Assembly (NCBI RefSeq): GCF_905171775.1
Contig: NC_053501.1
Coordinates: forward strand, 71,407,901 to 71,471,900
Length of the DNA: 64,000 nt
Source: Rana temporaria
Taxonomy: Eukaryota; Chordata; Amphibia; Anura; Ranidae
Direction of reading: 5' to 3'
The translations under genes and the position numbers were made by a program. Positions within the stretch are counted from its first letter, which is position 1; each line of letters starts with the position of its first letter. Shown piece after piece: positions 29,949-41,505 of this stretch. A model generated the notes under the pieces. The model ran no database searches and had not been told where the DNA came from. It saw only the letters and a list, made by a program, of their open reading frames with translations.

Positions 29949-30612
29949 TAGGTAGATTCAGTAAGAGTTAGGCCGGCTTATCAGTAGATAAGCCGACCTA
30001 ACTCAGAATCTACGCCGACTTATGTGTAAGTGTACTCTTACGCCGTCCTATCTTAGGTTGCATTATTTCGGATGGCCGCTAGGTGGCGCTTCCATTGCGG
30101 TCTGCGTAGAATATGTAAGTTAGTAGATACGCCGACTCACAAATGTACGCCCGGCCGACGCAGTACTTTTATGCCGTTTACATCAGAGATAGGTCGCCTT
30201 AAGTTAGAGCTAGGCCCTAGTTGGAATAGTAATGTTAAGTATGGCCGCCGTTCCCGCGTTGAAATTTGAAATTTTTACGTTGTTTGCGCAAGTCGTCCGT
30301 AAATCGGGATTTACGTAGTTTACGTCCATGTCGAAATCAATAGGCCCGTGCGGCGTGCTTAGCCGCAATGCACACTGGGAAATGTAGGCACCCGGCAAAT
30401 GCGCAGTAAAAAAAAAACGTCAAAAACGTAAGGTCAAGCCCCATTAACATAACCCCCCCCCCCCTTACACAGATTTGAGTTAGGCGCCCTTACGCCCGCC
30501 CGCTTTAGGCTACGCCGCCGTAACTTACTTGCCTCGCTAACTTACGGCGGCGTAGCTTAAATGCCTTAAGCTACGCCGCCGCAAAGTTGCGGCAATGTAT
30601 GTGAATCTAGGC
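29949..30612. mobile_element. Harbinger-type MITE (TAGGTAGATTCA termini)
   Basis: Starts TAGGTAGATTCAGTAAGAG with an internal GGCTTATC/GATAAGCC hairpin and ends near GTGAATCTAGGCA. Same family as 39748-40475 in opposite orientation. Confidence 0.8.
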
Positions 30613-31811
30613 ATATATCACTTTTTGTTATTTTTGGCATTTATGTTTATAGTGCAAGCGCAGTTTTTTTTCCTATTGACATTGTATAGTGTATTGGGGG
30701 GCTGCTACTTGTAATTACCATTACCTTTGGGCATGTAGTTTAGCAATTTATTTTTCACAAAATAGTATAACCAATATTTATAAAATTATATTTTTATTAC
30801 AAAAATCTTGTAAAAACAATATCAATAAAAGTAAATGACTGACATAATACAAGGAAACATCACACAAACATACATAAAAACATGATAAAGTGAGGGTGCT
30901 CTTGCGCCTACCTAGTAAAGCTTAAGATGTGAAGTAAAATAATAGTAATGAACTAAAAGTGATGATGCTGCTCAATCTAATAATGTATAAATATCAAATA
31001 GAAATACAATAAAATAGTGAAAGGTAAAGTGACGAGCGCAATGAATATGACTAAGTAATCAAAGTGTTAATCAGTGAACATTGATAATAAACTAAAATAG
31101 AAACAAAGTGCTAAAAAATATAAAAACATCAATAATGAATAAAAACGTTCAGCCAGCAAGTGGCCAGTGAAAAAAAAAAAAAAAAAAAAAAAAAAAGTGT
31201 GCACAAAAATAGCTGCAAAAGTCAGCAGGCAAACATAAATATGAAGCCTAAATCAGTCCTGGAATAATAGGCTAACAATACAGCCTTTATACGTGCATAA
31301 AAGTGTAGGAAGTTCCATAAAGACAAAAATAAATATAAACTTCTCCAATAGTGATAAACAAATGTTTAAAATCTTCTCATGTGGGTCTTCAAATAATGTG
31401 GGCTCACAATGCGCTTACCTTCCCAAGGTAGTAATCAAGCCTTGATTAAATGGATATCCACAAGGGGTGTTGTTGAATCTGCAACTAGCTGTGGATGTTC
31501 AGGGCGTCCTGTATAATCCAATGTTTGTAGGCTCCAGATTTCTATTTGGCAGCGGTGGTGCTCAGCATGGGGAAATAAAAAAGGTAGCTTCCCATAGTGT
31601 AGTAAACCAAGGCTACTTTATTGGTAAAAACGCTAACAAGTGCATTTTAAAAGATCAAAGAAAACGAAACTAAGAAACAGCTGATGACAGCTTACTGATG
31701 TATTGCTTCAAAAATCAGTCCGTCCCTTACATGTTACACCACGTCACGTGGCTTCATCAGAAAAACATACCTGTAATCTCCAGCTCCCACACGGAGGGGA
31801 GGGGAGGGGAG
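30613..31811. other. AT-rich spacer with poly(A) and G4A repeats
   Basis: Contains an A run of about 28 bp near 31170, a GGGGA simple repeat at 31796-31817, and near 31735 the sequence ACGTCACGTGGCTTCATCAG, a reverse copy of the TGATGAAG/GAAACGCGT-type motif. No gene is supported. Confidence 0.5.
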
Positions 31812-31826
31812 GGGAGGCAAGATTCT

Positions 31827-32643
31827 TTTTTTTTCATTCAAATTTAAGTTTATTTTCAATAAAATAAATACATACATTTGTATTAAAATAGCAGGATATA
31901 AGTCAATAGCTTACAGAAATATAATAATTTAAATACATTTCAATTCATATCAATCATTTCTGTCTTACCAACTGCCATTTATATCTAACTATCCCATATG
32001 CTCATCACCATATGGTGAAAGTAAGGCAGTTCACATAAGCAAAAAGGATATAGTATTTCAAAGTAATAATTTATATTTGAAAGAGAAAAAGAATAGTTCT
32101 ATATATCAAGGAATTCCTAGGTCCATTGTTACCACACAATTAGTTATATAAAGGATAAAACTAAATGAGTGTACCAGACCAAATTACATAGAACAATTAA
32201 AGGATAAGATTACCGGAGTACATCAACCTCTCCGCCACCCCTAACGGGAACTTTCTGTGTCCTAGAGGCTGAGCAAAACCTCCAATCCACCCTCCCTCCC
32301 TCCAATAACTAATACTGGAACCCACCGGTATCCGAAAATATATTTTCAGAATCCCCATCAAACCTAATACCTCCAAAGGTTTGGTAAAATCCTTCAATTA
32401 CTTTAACATAAACTACGTTTTTCAAAATAAAACAAACTGAGGATGAAAAATATTAAGGATTCTATCCCCAGAGAAAAAACAATGACACAAAACCAAAGAA
32501 GAATCAAAGAAAAAAAGAAAGAATGACAAAAGACAAAAGAGGAAGTGAAAAAAGAAAGCTGGAGGAAAGTCAGGAGAGATAGAAAAGTAGCCTGCCTGCC
32601 ATCAACCAACATCGTCCTAAAGACTCTGATGTCTTCAAAACCT
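31827..32643 (-). other. L1-like 3-prime UTR
   Basis: AT-rich 817-bp sequence downstream of the ORF2 stop, ending in a run of A on the minus strand directly before the target duplication. An AATAAA-like TATTTTATTGAAAATAAAC lies close to the end. Confidence 0.8.
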
Positions 32644-35600
32644 TCATGGAGTATAAGTTATCCCCATGTATTTCAACCAGGGTTCCCAGATTTCATAGAA
32701 AAGAGTAGACTTATCCAACATGGAGCACACCCTTTTCTCTTGTTCCATAATCCATGTGACCTTTCTTTTCATATATAGGATGGAAACATTAGTCTTTTTC
32801 CATGCAGCTGCGAGTGTAATCCTGGCACCTGTCATAATATATAAGATGAGTTTTCTGGTAACCTTGGAAGTTAGAGGCAACATTCCGTTAAGTAAAGCAA
32901 TAGTAGGAGATTGATGCAAGTTACAGCCTGTGACACGTCTGACTATATTAAACACCTTATTCCAGTATCCCCGAATTTTGGGACATTCCCACCAAATATG
33001 TATCATAGACCCCAATCCATGGCAGCCTCTGAAGCATAGGGGTGAAGTCGATGGATACATAGAGGTCAGTTTAACGGGAACTAAATACCATCTAGTGTAA
33101 ATTTTTACGTTAGCTTCTATAAGAGAAACATTCACATAACCTTTAATGGATCTGGTATAATTCTTACACCAGTCCGACAAATCCCATTCGTTATTAAGTT
33201 CCTTTTCCCATGCCAGCATATGAGGCAATTTGGTGCTATTAGTAGCAAGCGAATTATATATAATTGAAATATTCCCTTTCCTGAACAAACCCTGATCACA
33301 TTTACTTTCATAAGGTGTCAAAAGTCCAGATATCGAGTCGTTATCCCATAGGCTTTGAGCGTAGTCATGTAGTTGAGAAAATCTTAGTTTTTCTGAAACA
33401 GGAAGGCCTAGCTTGTCAATAAAATGTTGTTCAGGAAGGGGACCTGAACGTGAAAAGAAGCGTCCTATACGATACAACCCCTTATCATGCCACCATTTGA
33501 AGGAATCCTTATCAATTTTAGAAAAAAAGAGTGGGTCTATGAAAATACTGGATAAAGGCCTACCTTTAGAGATTAGAGAGGGATTGTTTTTAAGTGAATC
33601 CCATAAAACTAAAGTTTGAGATAGATTCGGAGATAATATAGAAGGCCTATTCTTGATAGGACTCCACATTAAATCCTCTATCGTTAGATTTGGGATCGCC
33701 TGTTCTTCAATATCTATCCAATCAGGACGATCACTTTTAAGAAAAATTTCTGATAATTGCGCTAATCTCGCTGATTGATAGTACCATATCAAATTAGGTA
33801 CTCCTAGGCCACCCTGTTCAGGTAAGTTATAGAGAGTACGAGATGGAAGGCGTGGACCCTTGTTGTTCCAAATAAACTTGGTAATTTTGCCTTGAAAGGA
33901 TTTTAGTTGACTTTTTATTATTGGTATGGGTAATGATCGAAAGAGATACAAAAGTCTAGGGAGAAGAGTCATCTTGACCGAATTAATTCTACCAATCCAA
34001 CCTATATTTTGAGTACCCCAGTCTTTCAGATCCTTCTCAAGTTTTCTATACATAGGGGGATAATTAGCTAAATATAAATTCTGAATATTGGGGGTCAAAT
34101 TGATACCCAAGTATTTAATATAAGAGGCGTCCCATTTGAATCTATATCGTTTCTTCAGTAGAGAAACCGTGGACTCAGAAAGTGAAACATTGAGGGCCCT
34201 GGATTTGGCTATGTTTACAGCAAGACCTGAAACCAAAGAGAATTTGTCCATAAGAGAATATACTTCGGGCAGGGATGCTTCCGGTGTGGTCAAAAAAAGT
34301 AAAAGGTCGTCTGCAAATAAGGCGCACTTATGTTCTGTTTTGGCACATCGGACACCCCTGATATTTGTGTTTTCACGAATAGCTATAGCCAGGGATTCAA
34401 TCACAATAGCAAATATCAGGGGAGAAAGAGGGCATCCCTGCCTTGTACCCCTACGGATCTCAATAGATTCCGAAAAAATACCTTGAAAGCGTATTTTAGC
34501 TTCAGGGGAATAGTAAAGTGCAGACAGGACACCCAGAAATTTAGTGTCAAACCCCCAACGGTTCATCACCTTGAACATAAATGGCCAAGATACTGAGTCA
34601 AATGCTTTCTGAAGATCTATGGAAAGAAGCATACCCGTTTGACTAGTATCCCCAGACCATCCTGAGTTCAATATAGAAATCAGATCAATAGCTCTCCTAA
34701 CCTGATCTGGACCTTGCCTTCCAGTAATGAAGCCTACTTGATCTTTACTAACATACTGACCAACGAAAGAAGATAACCTATTAGCCATTATCTTAGTAAG
34801 TATCTTAAGATCGTTATTGATAAGAGATATTGGTCTGTAGTTTTCCACCAGGCTATGATCCTTTTCTGGCTTAGGGATTACCGATATATAAGCCAAATTG
34901 AGTTGTCTGTCTATAGGAACTCCCTCGGTCATGTGGTTGAAAAACCTCACCAAATAGGGCGTCAAAATGCTCGAAAATGTTTTGTAATATGAACTCGAAA
35001 ATCCACCAGGTCCCGGGGCTTTATCTAATTTTAGGTGCATAATCACTGACGATACTTCCTCAGCCGATATGGGAGCCTCCATCACCTCTTTATGCATATC
35101 AGACAATTTAGGAAGAATCAAATTGCCTAGAAAATCATCCATCCTCTCTAAAGAAGAATCCTCAGTGGAAACATAAAGCTTAGAATAAAAGTCATGAAAG
35201 GCCCCCATTATCCGCCTAGGATTCAGGGTGAATGAACCATCAATCATCCGTATTTTAGGGAGAGTTCTTGATTGAAATCTAGGTGACAATTTATGTGCTA
35301 GCATTGGACCTATTTTATCTTTAAATTTATAGAAATTAGCTCCAGTCCATTTCATGTCTTCCCCCGCCTTAGTCGTAAGTACCAGGTTCAGAGCAGATCT
35401 GGCAGCATCAAGTGCCTGAGTAGGGAAGTTATGAGGATCGGTTTTATGTTTTCTACACAGGTCTAAATAGTTTTTTTCCAGTCTTTTTATGTCTAGGTTC
35501 TTCTGTTTCTTGAGGTTAGCGGCCACTTGTATTATTTTGCCCCTGATAGAAGCCTTGTGAGCAGCCCACAAAGTTTCAGGGGATACATCATCTGTATCGT

Positions 35601-36465
35601 TGTGCTCAAAGTATTCCAGAAGAGATCGCTCAATATCCTTTATTAGGACAGGATTCTTCAAAATAGATCTATTAAGTGTCCAATGAGATACTTTAGGAGA
35701 AGTATCCTCTCTCCTCATTGACAAAAGAACCATTGAGTGATCTGACCAGGAAACATCCACTATATCGGATTTAATGGCTGCCGGGACGTGATGGTTGGAA
35801 AGTAATATATGATCTATACGAGAGTAAGAATGGTGAGGGTTAGAATAGTGAGTATAGTCTTTAGTTTTTGGGTTTAATTCCCTCCAAATATCAGTCAATC
35901 TGTATTGATGTAAAATACGTGCTACTTGCAAACTAATTTTAGTCGGTCTGATGACCTTATCGGCTTTAGGTTTGGATTTATCCAACCCAATGTCGAAAGC
36001 CAAGTTAGAGTCTCCACCCATAACAATGATACCCTCCATAAATGGACGGAGGGTATCAAGCATCTGAGTGAAGAACGGCTTCTGACCTCTGTTAGGTGCA
36101 TAATAAGAAATGAATGTGTACATTTTATCGTCAAGTGTACCTTTTATCAAGATAAACCTACCTTCCGGGTCTCCGTATTCCTTGATCAAGTTAAAATTAC
36201 AATATCTGGAGAAGAAAACGGCCACCCCTTTAGTTTTGTTTTCCGCTTTAGCTAGAAAAAATAATGGAAAGTGAGCATGCAAAAAAGTGGGGTTGTATCG
36301 TTCAGGGAAGTGGGTTTCTTGAAGGAAAACCACGTCTACACGAAGAGACTTGTAGACTTGAAGAGCTTTGCGTCTCTTAATAGGAGAATTCAACCCCTGA
36401 GTGTTGTGAGTTACAACACTAAGGGGTTTAGATACATCATTTGATCCAGCCATAAGTCTCGTCAA
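32644..36465 (-). CDS. L1-like ORF2: endonuclease / reverse transcriptase
   Basis: Nicks target DNA and reverse-transcribes element RNA at the nick. 1273 residues, uninterrupted. The apurinic-type endonuclease is N-terminal: THNTQG (19-24), LQETH (Glu50), GGDSN (150-154), RIDHI (216-220), WSDHS (240-244). The RT domain follows: ENYRPISL (541-548), SIDLQKAFDSVSW (615-627), RRGTRQGCPLSP (671-682), catalytic FADD (717-720). A C-terminal region (about 1100-1273) with conserved Trp/Cys residues completes the protein (CFRGCHGLGSMIHIWWECP). All key residues are present and the length is normal for L1. The first ATG is used; an in-frame Met four codons later (MAGSN) is equally plausible. Confidence 0.95.
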   Translation of the reverse strand: MTRLMAGSNDVSKPLSVVTHNTQGLNSPIKRRKALQVYKSLRVDVVFLQETHFPERYNPTFLHAHFPLFFLAKAENKTKGVAVFFSRYCNFNLIKEYGDPEGRFILIKGTLDDKMYTFISYYAPNRGQKPFFTQMLDTLRPFMEGIIVMGGDSNLAFDIGLDKSKPKADKVIRPTKISLQVARILHQYRLTDIWRELNPKTKDYTHYSNPHHSYSRIDHILLSNHHVPAAIKSDIVDVSWSDHSMVLLSMRREDTSPKVSHWTLNRSILKNPVLIKDIERSLLEYFEHNDTDDVSPETLWAAHKASIRGKIIQVAANLKKQKNLDIKRLEKNYLDLCRKHKTDPHNFPTQALDAARSALNLVLTTKAGEDMKWTGANFYKFKDKIGPMLAHKLSPRFQSRTLPKIRMIDGSFTLNPRRIMGAFHDFYSKLYVSTEDSSLERMDDFLGNLILPKLSDMHKEVMEAPISAEEVSSVIMHLKLDKAPGPGGFSSSYYKTFSSILTPYLVRFFNHMTEGVPIDRQLNLAYISVIPKPEKDHSLVENYRPISLINNDLKILTKIMANRLSSFVGQYVSKDQVGFITGRQGPDQVRRAIDLISILNSGWSGDTSQTGMLLSIDLQKAFDSVSWPFMFKVMNRWGFDTKFLGVLSALYYSPEAKIRFQGIFSESIEIRRGTRQGCPLSPLIFAIVIESLAIAIRENTNIRGVRCAKTEHKCALFADDLLLFLTTPEASLPEVYSLMDKFSLVSGLAVNIAKSRALNVSLSESTVSLLKKRYRFKWDASYIKYLGINLTPNIQNLYLANYPPMYRKLEKDLKDWGTQNIGWIGRINSVKMTLLPRLLYLFRSLPIPIIKSQLKSFQGKITKFIWNNKGPRLPSRTLYNLPEQGGLGVPNLIWYYQSARLAQLSEIFLKSDRPDWIDIEEQAIPNLTIEDLMWSPIKNRPSILSPNLSQTLVLWDSLKNNPSLISKGRPLSSIFIDPLFFSKIDKDSFKWWHDKGLYRIGRFFSRSGPLPEQHFIDKLGLPVSEKLRFSQLHDYAQSLWDNDSISGLLTPYESKCDQGLFRKGNISIIYNSLATNSTKLPHMLAWEKELNNEWDLSDWCKNYTRSIKGYVNVSLIEANVKIYTRWYLVPVKLTSMYPSTSPLCFRGCHGLGSMIHIWWECPKIRGYWNKVFNIVRRVTGCNLHQSPTIALLNGMLPLTSKVTRKLILYIMTGARITLAAAWKKTNVSILYMKRKVTWIMEQEKRVCSMLDKSTLFYEIWEPWLKYMGITYTP

Positions 36466-36946
36466 CCACTATGTCTAGGCATGACCGTAAGGGTAACATC
36501 TGTAACTCCCTTAATACGAGCAATGGCAGGTAGGCCGAAGAGAAGAAGAGGGTGAGAAGGAAAAAAAAGAAATAGAAAGAAGAGGTAAAAAGATAAAAAT
36601 AAAAATACATACTGCACAACAAGTTATAAATTCGTGTAAGGTCAAATCGTGACCTAGAATGAGGGAAGAGAAAGATCCTCTCTCCCTCATTGAAACAAAA
36701 AACACTAGCATAGTCCCTTAAAAGGACTATATTCTTACCCATTGGGTCGACAAAGTGTCGCTCCAAGAGGTAAGTTGAGGTTCAATACCTCACCGTCGTC
36801 AGTCATCGACAAATTAAACTTTACATCATAAAACAATTTCAAGAATAATGGTATTCTATTAATAAGATCCTCTAAAAAATCATCCCAGACAATGTGTGTC
36901 AGAAAGAAATCCTGAGAGATACTTCCTGTGTAAGTCTACTCAATAT

Positions 36947-38098
36947 TCAGGTGATGGGATCTCTTCCAATTTTTCTGTATTTGACCTTGTTCCAAGGATT
37001 CGGATTTGGACTAGTAGGCGTATTCCTCTTGCCTGATGGTAGATGAGGTGAAGTAGTGTCCATAGCTGGTTCAAGAGAGATAATTTTTAGATCAAGTAGG
37101 AGTTTTTCACCCTCGCGGAGACTATGTATCACGTGGTGCCTGCCATTGTGATTGAACTTTAAGGCGAAGGGAAAGGCCCATTTATATTTGATGTCATTGT
37201 CAATGAGGGCCGACAATAACGGTTTCATCGCTCTTCTTCTCTGAATGGTGTATGGTGAGATGTCAGAAAATATTTGTATTGTAGCACCATGGTATTGGAG
37301 ATTCTCCTGTTGTCTGGATCTTTTCATAACGTCCTCCTTGGTGGAGAAATAATGAGGCTTGACCACCACATCTCTGGGCAAGCCATCTCTTCTTAGAGGG
37401 CCTAATGATCTATGAGCCCTGTCTAGTTCCATTTTTGGAGCAGGTATAGATGGAAGAAGGATTTTTATAATGTCCTGTATTGCCGAGTGAACATCTACAA
37501 TGGATTCAGGAAGACCCCTGACCCTAAAATTCTCCCTTCTTGACCTTTTTTCCAAGTCATCGATCTTATCTTGAGCAGCCTCCAGTTGATCTTGCAAGAA
37601 ATGTATATGGCCATCATGTTGTTCAGTTTTCGAAACGTTAATATCCAACTTATGTTCTATAGAATCAATCCTGTTGCCAAGACATTGAAAGTCAGCTCTA
37701 AGATCTTTAGTGATTTTCTCAGCAGTATGAGCTAAACCCCTTTCCAGCATTTCAGATATTTTGTTGTATAGCTCAGTAACATTGAAAGAAGCTTCCGGAA
37801 CATGTTCAGTATTTGCAGTTACCTGTACTGGACCTTGAGAGATGGTCCCAATAGGAATCACGTGGTCAGCCATTGCAGGAGCGAGAGCTCCCCCAATTGT
37901 AGAAGGATATAAATCCAGAGGCTCAGTTGAACCCAGAGAAGGAGGTGAAGAGGTGGGTAGCAGAAGGGACGAAAATTGTTCGTCAAACTTAGTATCCCTA
38001 ACAGATGTCTGAGGGCTTGTATGAGGAGGGGAGTCCATATCATAAAGAAACTCTTTGATGATTGTATGCTTGTTTTTTTTACTTTGTTTCCCCTTCAT
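36947..38098 (-). CDS. L1-like ORF1: RNA-binding coiled-coil protein
   Basis: 383 residues. It should form trimers and coat the element RNA as a nucleic-acid chaperone. A Pro/Ser-rich basic N-terminus (1-100) is followed by a heptad-like coiled coil (about 105-185, ending DKIDDLEKRSRRENFRVRGL), an RRM-like domain (about 187-285) and the C-terminal domain (about 287-370, with FALKFNHNGRHHVIHSL). This is the L1 ORF1p layout. The RSRRENFRVRGLPES motif at the coil-RRM junction is characteristic. The ATG at 38098 follows a stop-containing 5-prime UTR. It is intact and 481 bp upstream of ORF2. Confidence 0.93.
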   Translation of the reverse strand: MKGKQSKKNKHTIIKEFLYDMDSPPHTSPQTSVRDTKFDEQFSSLLLPTSSPPSLGSTEPLDLYPSTIGGALAPAMADHVIPIGTISQGPVQVTANTEHVPEASFNVTELYNKISEMLERGLAHTAEKITKDLRADFQCLGNRIDSIEHKLDINVSKTEQHDGHIHFLQDQLEAAQDKIDDLEKRSRRENFRVRGLPESIVDVHSAIQDIIKILLPSIPAPKMELDRAHRSLGPLRRDGLPRDVVVKPHYFSTKEDVMKRSRQQENLQYHGATIQIFSDISPYTIQRRRAMKPLLSALIDNDIKYKWAFPFALKFNHNGRHHVIHSLREGEKLLLDLKIISLEPAMDTTSPHLPSGKRNTPTSPNPNPWNKVKYRKIGRDPIT

Positions 38099-39463
38099 AT
38101 ATATGAAGTGTTAAAATAAATTATCGATAACAGAACTCAATTAGCAATATATTATGAAATCTGCAGTATACTCCTATATCAGCTCCGTTAGGCAGAACAC
38201 TCTCGCCACGCTCATCAGTCAGCGGATGTTAATCTTGCGAACAGCTAAAACCCAGCTTTGAGTATAGAAATAAAGGAAAAGACCATCTTTATGAGAATGT
38301 CATAAATCATATATCATTCAGATATCCTACTAGTGGTTAGGGAGATTCAAATTTGCTTCTTTCGTCGACAGACTTCGGACGGTGTGTAGGAACATCTCAG
38401 TGAGTTTCCATTGTAGGAATAATCATAGTATAATCTGACGGTGTATATGACAGCCACTGAGAACTGTATCCAGTCAGTAGCCTGACTTTGATATCCGTGG
38501 ATAGTCTCTTAATGCAGTCAGGTGGTCAGTGTATATAAAAATATACCTCAGTATAGAGAAAAAAAAAAAAAACACCACAAGGTTATCAGATATCAATATT
38601 GTCATTCACAGTCCTGTTCCCATATCCGTCACAGAACTGAGGCATTTTGGACCATTTGTGCAGCAAAATGTTGTGGTGTCCAGACAATTAGATTTAATAT
38701 GACACTGTCAGTATCTTGCAAGAAAATAGCTTAGTAATGGTAATAAGCTGTAATAAACATGTAGGCCACAAGATGGCGTTGTCACCTCAATGGATGAATT
38801 CCAAAGTGCGTCTCAATCAGTCAATTATTGCAGTCAGGTAGCCAGTTTGTGAGGAAGCAAATCAGTAAATGAAAAATCACCAGATAGGTATCAGATATTG
38901 ATAATAACAATAACAGTCCAGACCCTAAAACCTGCACAGTGGTGTGTTATCATGAATCTCATAGATTGCAAACAGTTTCATGAGACTTCTGAGGAGAAGG
39001 TGTTTCAAGAAATTATCAGGCCCTTGTAATTATATTGCTGGATTATGAACCTCTGTCCCCACACTGAGCTTCAGTCTCCTGAGGTGGATTATATGAGGAT
39101 AGTGGCTAAGTACATCGGCTATCACCTCAAAAAAGGGCTGAAATAATTTTACGTAAATGCGTAGGCCGCAAGATGGCGGCGGTACCTCCGTAGGTAGACT
39201 CCAAAGGACGCCTGAGGGCCTCTAGCTAGTATCTTCTAATCATGAAAAGTCATTATGATTTTATCCCATGACAGTGGTCAGTGGTGAGGTAAGTCTCCTT
39301 TTATTAAGCCTCCATCTTAGCAGCACTCAGGAACGCACCACCATTTCTCAAATGTAAATTTTGAGGTATAATAATCAGCCGTGAGGTGAAAAATCGTCAT
39401 AGTCAGAGGGCCTAAGGAGTATTACAGCTGCTGACTCTCACCTTTGTCACTCCCAGTATCCTT
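38099..39463 (-). promoter_or_regulatory. L1-like 5-prime UTR with repeated CAAGATGGC sites
   Basis: 1365 bp upstream of ORF1. The 9-mer CAAGATGGC (plus strand) occurs at 38769-38777 and 39169-39177 inside longer similar blocks (GTAGGCC[A/G]CAAGATGGCG). A second pair of similar blocks lies at about 38583 and 38885 (TATCAGATAT then ACAGTCC). This suggests two diverged promoter monomers. CAAGATGGC matches the core of YY1 sites; promoter function is inferred. Confidence 0.6.
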
Positions 39464-39747
39464 GGGAGGCAAGATTCTAATACATTTTCTTATAGCATAT
39501 AAATATTCCAGTGTAAGATGACTCAATGTGTTCAAAATAAACTTCTTCAAGGGTTGGAGAAACCACAAATATACAAAGGATAGTAGAAACAGTTAGTCAG
39601 CCAAAGTATAAAAACCTAGGTTAATCTCTCAACTGGGGCTCGGCTCGGATAGGCAATGGAACAAATACAAGAATCATGTCACAAAGTCTGTGTATTCTTA
39701 TAGTACTTCTACAATTGTTATTTGTATCATGTGATTGTACAGTTTTT

Positions 39748-40475
39748 TAGGTAGATTCAAAGACATTGGACTAACTTTAGGGCGGCCTAGCCTAGCCTGT
39801 TTAGGCTACACCGCCGTAAATTAACTAGGCTAGTAGTGATTCTCAATCTACTTACCTGCCAATCTACGGCGGCGTAGCCTCAAACGAGCGGGCGTAAGGG
39901 CGCCTAATTCAAATGACTTGGAGGGGGGCGTGTATCATGGTAATGAGGCTTGACCTCACGTTTTTGACGTTTTTTTTACACTGCGCATGCGCCGGCCGAC
40001 TACATTTCCCAGTGCGCATTGTGGCCAAGTACGCCATACGGGCCTATTGATTTCGACGTGGACGTAAACAACGTAAATCCCGATTCGCGGACGACTTACG
40101 CAAACGACGTTAAAATTTCGAATTTTGCGGCGGGAACGGCGGCCATACTTAACATTGGCTAGGCCACTAGAGCATAGCTCTAACTTTAGGCGGCCTATCT
40201 CTTACGGAAACGACGTAATTCGACTGCGGCGGCCGCGTGTACGTTCGTCGGCGTACAAGCTCATTTACATAATCTACGCCGGGTGCAATGGAAGCGCCAC
40301 CTAGCGGTCAGCCAAAACATTGCAATCTAAGATAGGACGGCGCAAGTCGTCCTATCTTAGATATGTTTAAGTGTATCTCTGTTGGAAAATACACTTAAAC
40401 ATAGGTCGGCTTAGATTCAGAGTTAGGTCGGCTTATCTGTAGATAAGCCGGCCTAACTCTTTCTGAATCTACCTA
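39748..40475. mobile_element. Harbinger-type MITE (TAGGTAGATTCA termini)
   Basis: Ends TAGGTAGATTCAAAG and TTCTGAATCTACCTA are flanked by TTT on both sides. Inverted relative of 29949-30612, with a GATAAGCCGGCCTAAC terminal hairpin. Confidence 0.87.
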
Positions 40476-40830
40476 TTTGTATTCAATAAAGATAGCCTAG
40501 CAGTATTTTAGTATTGTGAGTTTATTTCATTCCTCTCTACATATACTGTAGATGGTAATCCAATCTGCAAGAGATGGTTGCATCCTCTGACATTTGATTA
40601 TGATTGAATCAGTCGCTTTTGATGGAATCAATTGAGCACTATCTGGCCTCCCTTTGCTTGGGGGTCTAACATAAGGACATAATGATGAGCTACTCTCCTT
40701 TGGATGGTAGCACCTGGTGGTGATCAGTTTTTATACACTTGTGGTGGTGTTCGAAGATTCAAGAATTGTACATACACGTCAATGGATTTCAAATTAAGAT
40801 GTATTGATGCATTTCACTTTAAATTACATT

Positions 40831-41189
40831 GGGCCAGATTCACGTAGAATTGCGGCCGTGTAACGTAACCCGTTTACGTTACACCGCCGCAAGTTTTCAG
40901 TGTAAGTGCCCGATCCACAAAGCACTTACCTGTAAACTTGCGGCCGTGTATCGTAAACACACACCAATTCAAATGGGGCGGGTACCCGACGCTGGAATAC
41001 GATGCAAACTCCACCCAGCGGCGGCCGAGGTATTGCATCCTAAGATCCAACGGTGTAAGACAATTACACCTGTCGGATCTAAATGCTATCTATGCGTAAC
41101 TGATTCTATGAATCAGTCGCATAGATACTGTGAGAGATACGACGGCGTTTCAGAGATACGCCGTCGTATCTCTTCTGTGAATCTGACCC
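40831..41189. mobile_element. Short Harbinger-type MITE
   Basis: Ends GGGCCAGATTCACGTAGAA and CTGTGAATCTGACCC. The right half has the GATACGACGGCG/CGCCGTCGTATC hairpin shared with 13762-14515. At 359 bp it is an internally deleted copy. Confidence 0.85.
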
Positions 41190-41212
41190 TCTGTGTATTG
41201 TGTGTGTGATAC

Positions 41213-41505
41213 ACAGTACTTCACAAAAGTGAGTACACCCCCCACATTTTTGTAAATATTTTATTATATCTTTTCATGTGACAACACTGAAGAAATTACA
41301 CTTTTCTAGTTGTATACAATGTAAAGTAGTGAGTGTACAGCTTGTATAAGAGTGTAAATTTGCTGTCCCCTCAAAATAACTCAACACACAGCCATTAATG
41401 TCTAAACCGCTGGCAATAAAAGTGAGTACACCCCTAAGTGAAAATGTCCAAATTGGTCCCAATTAGCCATTTTCCCTCCCAGCGTGACTCTTAAGTGTTA
41501 CAGGC
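41213..41505 (+). mobile_element. Tc1/mariner-like 5-prime end fragment
   Basis: The terminal phrase ACAGTACTTCACAAAAGTGA then GTACACCCC begins a well-known Tc1-like inverted repeat; AAAAGTGAGTACACCCCTAA repeats inward at 41418. It breaks off before the transposase. Confidence 0.85.

Larger units (their letters stand above)
31827..39463 (-). mobile_element. Full-length L1/Tx1-like LINE with 15-bp target duplication
   Basis: The 15-bp repeat GGGAGGCAAGATTCT flanks the element at 31812-31826 and 39464-39478. Order on the minus strand is: 5-prime UTR (39463-38099), ORF1, 481-bp spacer, ORF2, 3-prime UTR and a short A tail at 31827. Both ORFs are uninterrupted, so this copy may be retrotransposition-competent. 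The target duplication, two-ORF layout and endonuclease/RT domains define the L1 superclade; assignment to the Tx1 branch is inference. Confidence 0.95.

Noticed and set aside
36437..36766. 109-codon frame between ORF1 and ORF2 of the L1-like element
   Set aside because: Phe/Ser-rich translation of an A/T-rich spacer; L1 elements do not encode a protein there.
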